Shown here: in pieces, positions 7,163-14,114 of the stretch
Numbering within the stretch: the stretch's first letter is position 1
Layout of the letters: each line of letters begins with the position of its first letter
Source of the DNA: Bacillota bacterium
Lineage (GTDB): Bacteria > Bacillota > Clostridia > Acetivibrionales > DTU013
DNA: 19,471 nt
Assembly (NCBI GenBank): GCA_023435925.1
Contig: JAEZLF010000252.1
Span: 1 to 19,471, forward strand
Direction: 5' to 3'
The notes under the pieces: generated by a model
The model's input: only the letters and a program-made list of their open reading frames with translations
Told to the model about the DNA's origin: nothing
Databases searched by the model: none
Program-made: the position numbers and the translations under genes

Positions 7163-7273
7163 ATGATCTGTGTGAATGGTCAGGACATCTGTAAATCTGT
7201 TGCAGAAAACAACTGCGGTGGCTGCGGTGACAGCTGTTGCTTAACTATAATAACAACTTATAAAGGAGTGTAA
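7163..7273 (+). CDS. Putative 36-residue Cys-rich small protein in the ars cluster
   Basis: The ATG at 7163, 20 bases after the arsP stop, opens 36 codons with six cysteines at residues 3, 10, 18, 21, 25 and 26, including NCGGCGDSCC. Its TAA (7271-7273) overlaps the ATG of the thioredoxin-like gene as TAATG, an arrangement typical of translational coupling. The Shine-Dalgarno for the next gene lies within its last codons. The Cys cluster resembles the Cys-rich N-terminus of the following protein (SCCCGGNC). Against it: no good ribosome binding site of its own, and the same frame is open further upstream inside arsP. If real, it could bind arsenite or pass it to the exporters. This is inference. 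Confidence 0.4.
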   Translation: MICVNGQDICKSVAENNCGGCGDSCCLTIITTYKGV

Positions 7274-7629
7274 TGAATATGGCACTGTTTGGAAGAAAAA
7301 ACAAAAATGAAAAAACAACCTCATGCTGCTGTGGCGGCAATTGTGATGCGGAAAGCATGGCGAAAGCGGAAAGCGCAAAAGCAGAGGGCGCAAGTGTAAA
7401 GGTTTTGGGCAGCGGCTGTGCAAAATGCAATCAGCTTGAAGCGGCAACAAAAGAAGCATTGGAGCAGCTCGGGATGGATACGACGATTGATCATGTGACC
7501 GACTTCTCACAAATCGCGGCATATGGAGTGATGACAACACCTGCTCTCGTTATCGACGGAAAGGTGGTTTCTTACGGTAAGGTTTTGAATGCCAAGGAGG
7601 TCGTGAAGATTCTGCAGAAGGTTAGATAG
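7273..7629 (+). CDS. Thioredoxin-like (redox-active disulfide protein 2 / MTH895 type) with Cys-rich N-terminal tail
   Basis: A 118-residue protein with two parts. Residues 1-40 are a polar tail with the cluster SCCCGGNC (Cys18, 19, 20, 24) and an alanine- and lysine-rich helix. Residues 41-118 form a small thioredoxin or glutaredoxin fold of the TM0996/MTH895 type: VKVLGSGCAKCNQLE with active-site Cys49 and Cys52, then the cis-proline region VMTTPALVIDGKVV. It likely reduces disulfides or handles bound metalloid in the cytoplasm. Such proteins are often found beside COG0701 permeases and ACR3. AAGGAG lies just before the ATG at 7273; ATG 7279 is an alternative start. The tail is an unusual addition compared with the usual 75-80 residue family members. 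Confidence 0.85.
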   Translation: MNMALFGRKNKNEKTTSCCCGGNCDAESMAKAESAKAEGASVKVLGSGCAKCNQLEAATKEALEQLGMDTTIDHVTDFSQIAAYGVMTTPALVIDGKVVSYGKVLNAKEVVKILQKVR

Positions 7630-7646
7630 AATTAGGAGGCTTTTAA

Positions 7647-8696
7647 ATGGAAAAGAGTAAAAATACCGGAATCGGTTTTTTTGAAAAATATCTAACGCTG
7701 TGGGTCGTTCTGTGTATGGTCGCAGGAATACTGATTGGTAAATTTCTACCCGGTATCCCTGCGTTTCTCGGACGCTTTGAGTATGCCAATGTTTCCATAC
7801 CGATTGCCCTGCTCATCTGGCTTATGATTTATCCCATGATGCTGAAGGTCGATTTTCAAAGTATTAAAAATGTGGGTAAAAACCCAAAAGGGCTATTCGT
7901 AACATGGGTAGCCAACTGGTTGATAAAGCCGTTTACTATGTTCGGTATGGGTTGGCTATTTTTCTTTGTGATTTTTAAAACCCTTATTCCTGCAGAGCTT
8001 GCGAAGGACTATCTGGCAGGCGCTATACTTCTTGGGGCTGCCCCCTGTACCGCAATGGTATTCGTATGGAGTCATCTGACAAAGGGCAACGCCGCATATA
8101 CGGTTGTGCAGGTTGCAACCAATGACCTGATTATTCTTATTGCTTTTACTCCGATTGTCGCATTTCTACTTGGGGTAGGCGGCGTGTCTATACCATGGGA
8201 CACGTTGATTCTATCGGTTGTTTTGTTCGTTGTAATTCCGCTTATTGGCAGTGTAATAACCCGGAACTATGTTACCAGAAAACACGGCCTGGAATATTTT
8301 CAAAACCGATTTATATTGAGATTTGGGAATATCACAATCATTGGCCTTCTATTGACATTGATTATCATTTTTTCATTCCAAGGCGATGTTATCCTGGATA
8401 ATCCTCTGCACATCGTGTTGATAGCGATACCACTTATTATCCAGACATTCCTTATTTTCTTCATTGCCTATCTTGCAAGCAAGGCATTAAAGCTGCCACA
8501 TGATATTGCAGCACCGGCCGGCATGATCGGCGCGTCCAATTTCTTTGAACTTGCTGTCGCAGTTGCAATCTCTCTTTTCGGTACACAAAGTCCTGCTGCG
8601 CTAGCTACCATAGTCGGTGTTTTAACTGAGGTACCGGTTATGCTGATTCTTGTCCGGATTGCAAACAATACAAAAGGATGGTTTAAACATGAGTAA
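7647..8696 (+). CDS. acr3: ACR3-family arsenite efflux permease
   Basis: A 349-residue membrane protein with ten predicted hydrophobic helices, the usual ACR3 size. Characteristic segments are visible: MLKVDFQSIKNVGKNPKGL near residue 65-82, LGAAPCTAMVFVWSHLTKG with the conserved essential Cys134, and GMIGASNFFELAVAVAISLF near 290-315 with its conserved Glu. ACR3 exports arsenite, sometimes antimonite, using the proton motive force. AGGAGG lies 9 bases before the ATG, 17 bases after the thioredoxin-like gene, so the genes are co-transcribed. It is the last gene of the cluster. The stop codon at 8694-8696 abuts a different sequence class (see 8700-8762). Some annotations call this protein arsB, but it is unrelated in fold to the E. 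coli ArsB. Confidence 0.95.
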   Translation: MEKSKNTGIGFFEKYLTLWVVLCMVAGILIGKFLPGIPAFLGRFEYANVSIPIALLIWLMIYPMMLKVDFQSIKNVGKNPKGLFVTWVANWLIKPFTMFGMGWLFFFVIFKTLIPAELAKDYLAGAILLGAAPCTAMVFVWSHLTKGNAAYTVVQVATNDLIILIAFTPIVAFLLGVGGVSIPWDTLILSVVLFVVIPLIGSVITRNYVTRKHGLEYFQNRFILRFGNITIIGLLLTLIIIFSFQGDVILDNPLHIVLIAIPLIIQTFLIFFIAYLASKALKLPHDIAAPAGMIGASNFFELAVAVAISLFGTQSPAALATIVGVLTEVPVMLILVRIANNTKGWFKHE

Positions 8697-8699
8697 CCG

Positions 8700-8762
8700 A
8701 ATTACATTGTCTTTACCATTTCCAAATTTTTCATTCAGAATTTTCATTCCCTCTTCATAATG
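8700..8762 (-). pseudogene. Possible N-terminal remnant of a pyridoxamine-phosphate-oxidase-family gene
   Basis: On the minus strand, right after the GNAT stop, an in-frame stretch reads HYEEGMKILNEKFGNGKDN then VI. From memory this resembles the start of flavin-binding pyridoxamine 5'-phosphate oxidase-like proteins (FGNGKDNVI, usually followed by SLATI). The similarity stops exactly at the end of acr3. It may be a gene cut by the arrival of the arsenic cluster. The stretch is short, so the identity is uncertain. Confidence 0.35.
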
Positions 8763-8775
8763 GACGAATTGAAAT

Positions 8776-9216
8776 TTATCGTTCCCGTTTCAGGTAGACC
8801 ATATCAACAAGCTGTTTCCCATCTTCAAACATAAGATGGTCATAGTTGTCCGTAAAAAAGTTTTGTATTCGATGTGATTCTGTAAATCCGCATTTCTGAT
8901 AAAAGCTGAGTGTAGAGGGAACATCACCCGTTCCGACAAACATCGCATTACAATCGGTGTAATGTGAAAACAGATAGTCTATCAGTTTTTTTCCATAGCC
9001 CTTTCGCTGATAACCAGGCATAACCGCAATGTTCTTAAGTTCATAAATACCGTCCGCTTCTTTAGTAACCACGCATTCGGCTTTTACTCCATTATCGCTC
9101 AGAACAAACATTTCGCCACGTTCAAGGTACTTGTCTATCATGCTTTCCTGTTCATCAGCCAATAAAAGCAAGTCAATATATGCTTTCTTATCATTTGAAA
9201 CTTTCTTTATATTCAA
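8776..9216 (-). CDS. GNAT-family N-acetyltransferase
   Basis: A 146-residue GCN5-related acetyltransferase. The acetyl-CoA site is clear: ELKNIAVMPGYQRKGYGKKL with Q/RxxGxG at residues 70-75. The later strand and helix FVGTGDVPSTLSFYQKCGF (about 108-126) form the usual C-terminal half, with a Tyr that can serve as general acid. The start is TTG at 9214-9216, 7 bases after an unusually G-rich AGGGGGG. The substrate is unknown; small-molecule or antibiotic amines are possible. The a/b hydrolase pseudogene lies 88 bases upstream on the same strand, so the two may once have been co-transcribed. Confidence 0.9.
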   Translation of the reverse strand: MNIKKVSNDKKAYIDLLLLADEQESMIDKYLERGEMFVLSDNGVKAECVVTKEADGIYELKNIAVMPGYQRKGYGKKLIDYLFSHYTDCNAMFVGTGDVPSTLSFYQKCGFTESHRIQNFFTDNYDHLMFEDGKQLVDMVYLKRER

Positions 9217-9304
9217 AAGTACACCCCCCTATAAATCCTTTGATATTTTCTCACGAAGTGAAAGAATCACATTCTCCGTTCTTTTCGGCTTTATTGCAGA
9301 GAAT

Positions 9305-10121
9305 TCAGTCATCCAGATCATACTTCGTAATAAAGCTGCTAACTATTTCACCGGCTTTTTGCGGAAGCTGCATCCATACATAGGCATGAACAGAATTTTC
9401 TATATGCTTAATTTCATATTCCGTTAACAATTGGGTGAAAGCAGACAGGCTATGGCTTATTCTTTCATCCTTCCTTTCCTCTTCGCTAACTAGGAATAGA
9501 ACCGGACATTTAACCCGTTTGTAATATTGCTCAAACCTCACATCCCAATATTTCTGAATATATTCATTTCTGATGTAGTTCAAATAGCAATATGAAAATT
9601 CACCGTCCTTCGTTTGTTGTAGATTGTTTTTAAAGTAGGATAAAAAATATTCATTCCATAATCCTTTTTGCAAGTTCCTTTCGCAGGATTTCTTTTTGCA
9701 GTTTAATTTCATCCTCTGTGCCATTAAATAACCCAAATTCACCAAATTCATTGTATAAAGCCCCTTCACATACAAGTGATCGGACGAGCTCCGGATGTGC
9801 TGCAGCCAAGCTAAGACCAACCTCAGCACCCATTGAGCTGCCTACGATGTGGCAGCTCTCTACGTTCAGCTTTAGCAGCAGCAGATAGAGATCTTTCGCC
9901 ATATCATCTATATGGTACCCTGTCAAGGGCTTATCGGACCTGCCATGTCCTCTGATATCTGGCACGACGATACTGTATTCATTTTCAAATTGCGGTGTTA
10001 TCCCTTCCCACATATTTAGATTCCCACCACTAAAGTGAAGAAATAAAATAACGGATTTCCCGTTGAGGGTATAACGTACATTCAACTTTATTTGGTCTAT
10101 TGTAATCAGTTCTTCTATCAT
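9305..10121 (-). pseudogene. Alpha/beta hydrolase split by a frameshift
   Basis: Two overlapping frames make up one alpha/beta hydrolase. Frame 1 from the ATG at 10121 gives 156 residues with PDIRGHGRSDKP, the nucleophile elbow VGSSMGA (Ser96) and AAHPELVRSLV, ending early at 9651. Frame 2 continues with EYFLSYFKNN, the acid-residue strand CPVLFLVSEEERKDERI and the histidine region ENSVHAYVW, stopping at 9305. The switch is near 9650-9665: removing one base from GAATGAATA restores a protein of about 270 residues. Catalytic Ser, Asp and His candidates are all present across the two parts, so the break is probably recent or an assembly error. No ribosome binding site is strong; TTG 10131-10133 is an alternative start. 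Confidence 0.8.
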
Positions 10122-10277
10122 ATAATTTATCAATTACAGAAAGGCTTGCTCTCACACTAATACAGCTACCCCTTCCGATCTTCCTCCCATGATGTGATTT
10201 ATACCCTAATTCATATCCATTTCTGAAACCATGTCGATAGATGGAAAAGACTCCAGAAAAGGTCCGATTTCTGCACC

Positions 10278-10823
10278 TTACGAATGCTGCATTTCTTCTA
10301 TTGTCTCATTGCACCAATGGATAACAGCCTCACTTGATATTATCCCGCTTCTTAGCACCGCTTTTATAAAGCAGGCCCGCTCCTTTGGTATCTGCTGGAT
10401 GCCTTGTTCGAGATCCTTTTGCATTTCAAGATACTTCCCGTTATTCTTCTCATGGAGTTCTTTATAATTCTCTATCATCCGGATAACATTTTCTCTCGGC
10501 TGGTTGCTTGAAAACAATAATTTCAGCATAAACTCAGAACGTACCGGCTGCTGCATGGTCTCTTCCAAAAGCCATGTCTCAAACTCCTGCTTTCCCTTTT
10601 CGGTTATTCTATACCGGACTTTCTTTTCATTTTCTTCTCTGAAAGCAATTTCAATCATCCCATCCTCAAGCATCATTTTCAATGTTGGATAGATATGTCC
10701 GAAGTTTTCATTCCAAAATCCAGAGAGTACCTTGTCACTATACTTTTTTATATCATAGCCGGTGCTTGGTGACAGATTCAAAATGCCCAAAATAGCATAC
10801 ATTGATTTATTCCTTAGCGCCAT
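10278..10823 (-). CDS. PadR-family transcriptional regulator
   Basis: A 181-residue PadR regulator. The N-terminal winged helix is typical (SMYAILGILNLSPSTGYDIK, then FWNENFGHIYPTLKMMLEDG and the wing KKVRYRITEKGK). The C-terminal helical domain of the Vir_act_alpha_C type runs from about residue 85 to 175 and serves in dimerisation. The ATG at 10821-10823 is two bases after the glycosyltransferase stop; an in-frame ATG at 10844 overlaps that gene and is less likely. It is the second gene of a two-gene operon and probably represses the operon through the paired palindromes at 12029-12070. Inducers of PadR proteins are often phenolics or antibiotics. The ligand here is unknown. Confidence 0.9.
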   Translation of the reverse strand: MALRNKSMYAILGILNLSPSTGYDIKKYSDKVLSGFWNENFGHIYPTLKMMLEDGMIEIAFREENEKKVRYRITEKGKQEFETWLLEETMQQPVRSEFMLKLLFSSNQPRENVIRMIENYKELHEKNNGKYLEMQKDLEQGIQQIPKERACFIKAVLRSGIISSEAVIHWCNETIEEMQHS

Positions 10824-10825
10824 TC

Positions 10826-12016
10826 CTATCTTCTCTCCTTCCAAGCATCTGCATATTTTTCAAGCTTCCATACTGTCTGCTCAAGTTTGGCAGAATTCCT
10901 CATTTCCCGAGAAATTTGCATGCAATTTTCTTTGATTTTTCTCCCCGTTATGAGTGTTTCCGTTTTAGTTCTCAGTATGTCCGGAGACAATTCCTTAATA
11001 TTTTCTATCATTCCAAGCTGCATGGAAACAAGACGCTTAGCAACCATATGCTGATCATTGACCTGAGGTAATGCAAGCATTGGAACTCCAAAGTATAAAG
11101 CTTCGTTCACGCTGTTAAAACCTGAATGAGTGATAAAAACATCCGCCCGCTTTAAAATCTCCAGCTGCGGAAGAAAACTATCTACAAGGAAATTTGTCGG
11201 AATTTCACCTAATTGTGAGACCTTGCACTTCTTACCAATGGACATGCATACATAATAATCCATGTCACGAAATGCCGAAATACATGTCTTATAAAAATCT
11301 ATAAAATCCGTATTCAGACTTCCAAGTGATATATATATAAGCTTTCTGTCTTCTATCACGGAAAAATCCAAATCGCATACTTCCTGCAGCCGATCGATGG
11401 ACGGACCGGCAAATAAGTAATCCGGCCCGTGTACCCCATCATCTCCATTGAAACCACGAGTGGTGTATATGATATTCAAATCTCCTTTGCTTGTAAAAAC
11501 CCGTTCTAATGAAGGTTCCTCAATTTTATAACTTTCACAGATCCGTTTTAAAATCTGATAGCAATGATCCAATTGAGGATGGAACCCTGCCTCAAGCATC
11601 TGCTTTGGTACCGGTGCCTGGCTCATTGCGAAAGAAGAGTGGGAACATACAACCGGAATCCTTGTAATCTGCTTCAAAAAACAGGCTCCTCCGAAAATAG
11701 AATCACAAATAATCATATCATATAGATCTTCTTTCACTATATCCAATATTTCTGGCAGCACCACTTCATCATACAAAAGGATATATTCCATCAACATGAA
11801 AAACGGATGCCTGTCTGTCGGGCGGTAATCTTTAAAAAACAGATCCAACCTGTTACTGAATCCAATCCATTTTGCTCCCATCTTTGTTACATGCTCTGAA
11901 AATGGTTCTGAACAAAAATAGCTGACCTGGTTTCCTCTCTCTGTAAGTTTCTTAACCAATCCAAGTGTGGGATTAATGTGCCCATGCAGGTTTGCATTGA
12001 TAAACAAAATATTCAT
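10826..12016 (-). CDS. GT1-family glycosyltransferase, macrolide-type (MGT/YjiC-like)
   Basis: A 396-residue GT-B-fold glycosyltransferase. The N-terminal acceptor domain begins with FINANLHGHINPTLGL, where His13 corresponds to the catalytic base of GT1 enzymes. The C-terminal domain has YISLGSLNT (about 228-236) and the nucleotide-sugar motif ITHSGFNSVNEALYFGVPML (295-314) followed by LPQVNDQ. Relatives (Mgt, OleD, YjiC) transfer a sugar from UDP-sugar to macrolides, flavonoids and other hydrophobic hydroxyl compounds in the cytoplasm, inactivating them. The ATG at 12014-12016 has AAGGAG 8 bases upstream. The PadR gene follows 2 bases after its stop. The setting suggests an inducible detoxification operon. 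Confidence 0.92.
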   Translation of the reverse strand: MNILFINANLHGHINPTLGLVKKLTERGNQVSYFCSEPFSEHVTKMGAKWIGFSNRLDLFFKDYRPTDRHPFFMLMEYILLYDEVVLPEILDIVKEDLYDMIICDSIFGGACFLKQITRIPVVCSHSSFAMSQAPVPKQMLEAGFHPQLDHCYQILKRICESYKIEEPSLERVFTSKGDLNIIYTTRGFNGDDGVHGPDYLFAGPSIDRLQEVCDLDFSVIEDRKLIYISLGSLNTDFIDFYKTCISAFRDMDYYVCMSIGKKCKVSQLGEIPTNFLVDSFLPQLEILKRADVFITHSGFNSVNEALYFGVPMLALPQVNDQHMVAKRLVSMQLGMIENIKELSPDILRTKTETLITGRKIKENCMQISREMRNSAKLEQTVWKLEKYADAWKERR

Positions 12017-12028
12017 TGATCTACTCCT

Positions 12029-12078
12029 TATATCACCCTGATATAGTAAAGATTATATCAGGGTGATATAGTTGTCAA
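12029..12078 (-). promoter_or_regulatory. Promoter with twin PadR-type operators for the glycosyltransferase-padR operon
   Basis: Two 17-mers, TATATCACCCTGATATA (12029-12045) and TATATCAGGGTGATATA (12054-12070), are exact inverted copies of each other, and each is itself a near palindrome (ATATCA/TGATAT arms). On the minus strand TTGACA (12073-12078) and TATAAT (12052-12057) frame a 15-base spacer. One operator fills the spacer and overlaps the -10; the other covers the start-site region. Bound dimers 25 bases apart centre to centre would shut off initiation. The short spacer hints at a weak or activator-tuned promoter. Confidence 0.75.
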
Positions 12079-12135
12079 GACAATTTACACCAGTTTATCA
12101 ACATGGCTTGTCTACAATAACTTCTAATTTGTATA

Positions 12136-12411
12136 GTGGTTAACGAATATATTTGTGGTAAAATAGGAATTGTTTTGGATGAGTTTTACTTAAATCAAGA
12201 ACCATTTAGGGAGAACAAGAATGAAGCTCTGCATTGCTACTGCTTCGTGCAAGGTCTTTTGATCACACTATTCGGTACAGGAAAAGGCTCTGGTGCAGCT
12301 ATGCTGTTTTTTGTAATAGGAATTTTCGGTGCACTATCTTGTCTGCCGTTCCGGGCAGACAGAAATATATGGAGGTTGGAGGATAGTTCGGACCCTGTTA
12401 TTAAAGCGTAA
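12136..12411 (+). pseudogene. C-terminal remnant resembling an MFS transporter
   Basis: A 91-codon frame with no proper start. Its second half (VQGLLITLFGTGKGSGAAML, then FFVIGIFGALSCLPFRADRN and IWRLE) resembles the last two membrane helices and tail of MFS exporters of the macrolide-efflux kind. The first half (about 30 residues) looks unrelated and may be random. It points away from the glycosyltransferase operon. A drug exporter may once have accompanied the glycosyltransferase; family assignment is from memory of tail patterns, hence modest confidence. Confidence 0.5.
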
Positions 12412-12442
12412 TGTCATCAATAAGGGAATGTAATAATCGAGT

Positions 12443-12468
12443 AGGAGGCGGTGACAAACCGCCGTCCT
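12443..12468 (-). terminator. GC-rich hairpin after the flavin oxidoreductase gene
   Basis: On the minus strand AGGA-C-GGCGGT pairs with ACCGCC-TCCT: ten pairs with one bulged C and a 5-base loop (TTGTC). It lies 22 bases past the oxidoreductase stop. The following sequence has few T residues, so termination may be weak. It is clearly more GC-rich than its surroundings and could be a fragment of a mobile element instead. Confidence 0.5.
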
Positions 12469-12490
12469 CTTACAGTACCGTGCTTATCGT

Positions 12491-13537
12491 TCATTTTTGA
12501 AATTCGACGCGCCCAGGGCACTTTAGATCTGGGCTTGCCATTTCGTTTGGATTCCACCTGCAGTAATTCTTGCAGTGCAGGCACTGCCCATATGGCTCAT
12601 CATTTATAATGTGTCCGGCAAAGCCGGGGTCCACCAGGCTTGCTTTACCAACATCTATAATATCTATTCCGGTATTTAACGCATTGATGGCATCTTCTTT
12701 GCTATTGATATTATGAACTCCGAAGACGGGCATATCCGTTAATTCCTTTTTTATGCACATAGCACCATATACTGCAGGCGAACATGGGAATTCATCCGGA
12801 GCATATGCATCGCAGTCACCGCCATATGATACATCAAGAAAATCAGTAAGCGCTGCGATGGATCTTGCATGGTTCATGCCATCTTCTAACAGTGGTTCAA
12901 AAGCACCTAGACGGATGCCGACTATAAAATCATCACCACATGCTTTTTTTACAGCATACAATACCTCTTTGGCAAAAAGAGCTTTATCCTGTCCATAGTC
13001 GTCAGTCCTTCTATTCGTTCTTTTGTTGAAGAAACATGAAATAAGATAGCCGTGACAGCCATGCAGTTCAACACCATCAAATCCTGCTCTCTGTGCTCTA
13101 AGTGCAGCCTTAACAAAATCCTCTGTTGTTTCAGTGATTCTAGCCTTGGTCATTTCCACTCCATTTATATTATCCCTGTACTTCATACTACTGGGTGCAT
13201 CTGCTTGTGGGTCGATTCCGTTTCCGCCAGCATGGACCAATTGGATAAAGGCTTTAGCTCCATTTGCATGAATAGCATCGACAATCTTCTTAAAGCCATC
13301 AATTTGCGCATCTTCCCAAAGCCCCAGCTCGGTATTATGGAGGCGTGATCTTTTGGTAATCGCAGTTGCTTCAACAATGATCAGACCCGCGCCACCCTCT
13401 GCCAGGTCAGTATAGTGCTTGATATTTTTTTCTGTCACATAACCGTTATCATCCGTCCAGTGAAAGCATACCATTGGTGGAATAGCTATTCGATTTTTCA
13501 AAGTAATGTTTTTTACCTTAATAGCATTGTTTATCAT
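12491..13537 (-). CDS. Old Yellow Enzyme-family NADH:flavin oxidoreductase
   Basis: A 348-residue FMN TIM barrel. Key features are IPPMVCFHWTD near the N-terminus, the substrate-binding pair His159 and His162 in VELHGCHGYLISCF, and the following NKRTNRRTDDYG. The C-terminal cluster Cys319, Cys322, Cys326 and Cys340 (CLHCKNYC then KCPG) matches the 4Fe-4S site of 2,4-dienoyl-CoA reductase-like members, although the FAD/NADPH-binding half of that enzyme is absent. It probably reduces an activated C=C bond using electrons from a separate donor. The ATG at 13537 follows AAAGGTG by 5 bases; the in-frame ATG at 13552 overlaps that site. The P-loop gene lies 79 bases upstream on the same strand. Confidence 0.9.
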   Translation of the reverse strand: MINNAIKVKNITLKNRIAIPPMVCFHWTDDNGYVTEKNIKHYTDLAEGGAGLIIVEATAITKRSRLHNTELGLWEDAQIDGFKKIVDAIHANGAKAFIQLVHAGGNGIDPQADAPSSMKYRDNINGVEMTKARITETTEDFVKAALRAQRAGFDGVELHGCHGYLISCFFNKRTNRRTDDYGQDKALFAKEVLYAVKKACGDDFIVGIRLGAFEPLLEDGMNHARSIAALTDFLDVSYGGDCDAYAPDEFPCSPAVYGAMCIKKELTDMPVFGVHNINSKEDAINALNTGIDIIDVGKASLVDPGFAGHIINDEPYGQCLHCKNYCRWNPNEMASPDLKCPGRVEFQK

Positions 13538-13616
13538 AGTTGCACCTTTCATTCAGTTATAAACTTTCTATTTCTATATCACTTCAATACATACTTCCTG
13601 ACAGTTTTCCGGCCCA

Positions 13617-14114
13617 TCAGCATTCCTCAATAATAAAATTTGCCGCTTGCTCCGGGCTTCTATTTGATACATCAACCTTAATGGTATTCAATACTTCATA
13701 AAACGGGATGCGCTCTATACTTCTGCGTATCACATCTTCCGTCCGAATCCCAGCCTTGACATCCTTGGACAGGCGGGTTCGCAGCGCTTGTTCACCGCAT
13801 ACCAATGATATCAAGTGAATCTTAAAGTTTGAGGTTTCTATTCGGGATAGAATACCGTCAATAATGGCCTGTTCGTGCATGACCCAGCAAAACACAATGT
13901 TTTCAAAGGCTGAACACCGTATAAAGTTATTCAGGAGGAAACATACGTTTTCCATCACCATTTGTTTCGTCTCATCGGTCACTTGAAACGGGTGCATATC
14001 CCAGCACCAGTCCCCGTCAAGGAACACGCTGTTGTTGAGTTTGGTTTTCATAATACGGCAGGTTGTTGTTTTACCTACGCCCATCGTTCCGCCAATCAAA
14101 AAAATATGCTTCAT
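13617..14114 (-). CDS. P-loop kinase-like ATPase (AAA_33/nucleotide kinase-like)
   Basis: A 165-residue protein with a clear Walker A, GGTMGVGKTTT (residues 8-18, Lys15). A first acidic strand FLDGDWCWDM (about 32-41) is in the position of the substrate-binding DGD of small P-loop kinases. Later comes a lid-like stretch RTRLSKDVKAGIRTED with several arginines. The size and layout fit small-molecule or nucleotide kinases such as gluconate, shikimate or chloramphenicol phosphotransferase relatives; the substrate is unknown. The ATG at 14114 lies 7 bases after GAGG and is preferred to the TTG at 14120. It is on the same strand as its neighbours but separated from the sugar operon by 319 bases. 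Confidence 0.8.
   Translation of the reverse strand: MKHIFLIGGTMGVGKTTTCRIMKTKLNNSVFLDGDWCWDMHPFQVTDETKQMVMENVCFLLNNFIRCSAFENIVFCWVMHEQAIIDGILSRIETSNFKIHLISLVCGEQALRTRLSKDVKAGIRTEDVIRRSIERIPFYEVLNTIKVDVSNRSPEQAANFIIEEC

Noticed and set aside
7241..7540. 99-codon minus-strand frame
   Set aside because: Antisense shadow of the thioredoxin-like gene; its composition reflects the complementary codons.
12443..12500. Fragment of a group II intron or other mobile element
   Set aside because: The GC-rich hairpin reminded me of such sequences, but I cannot support it; there is no reverse transcriptase or transposase nearby, and a terminator explains it more simply.
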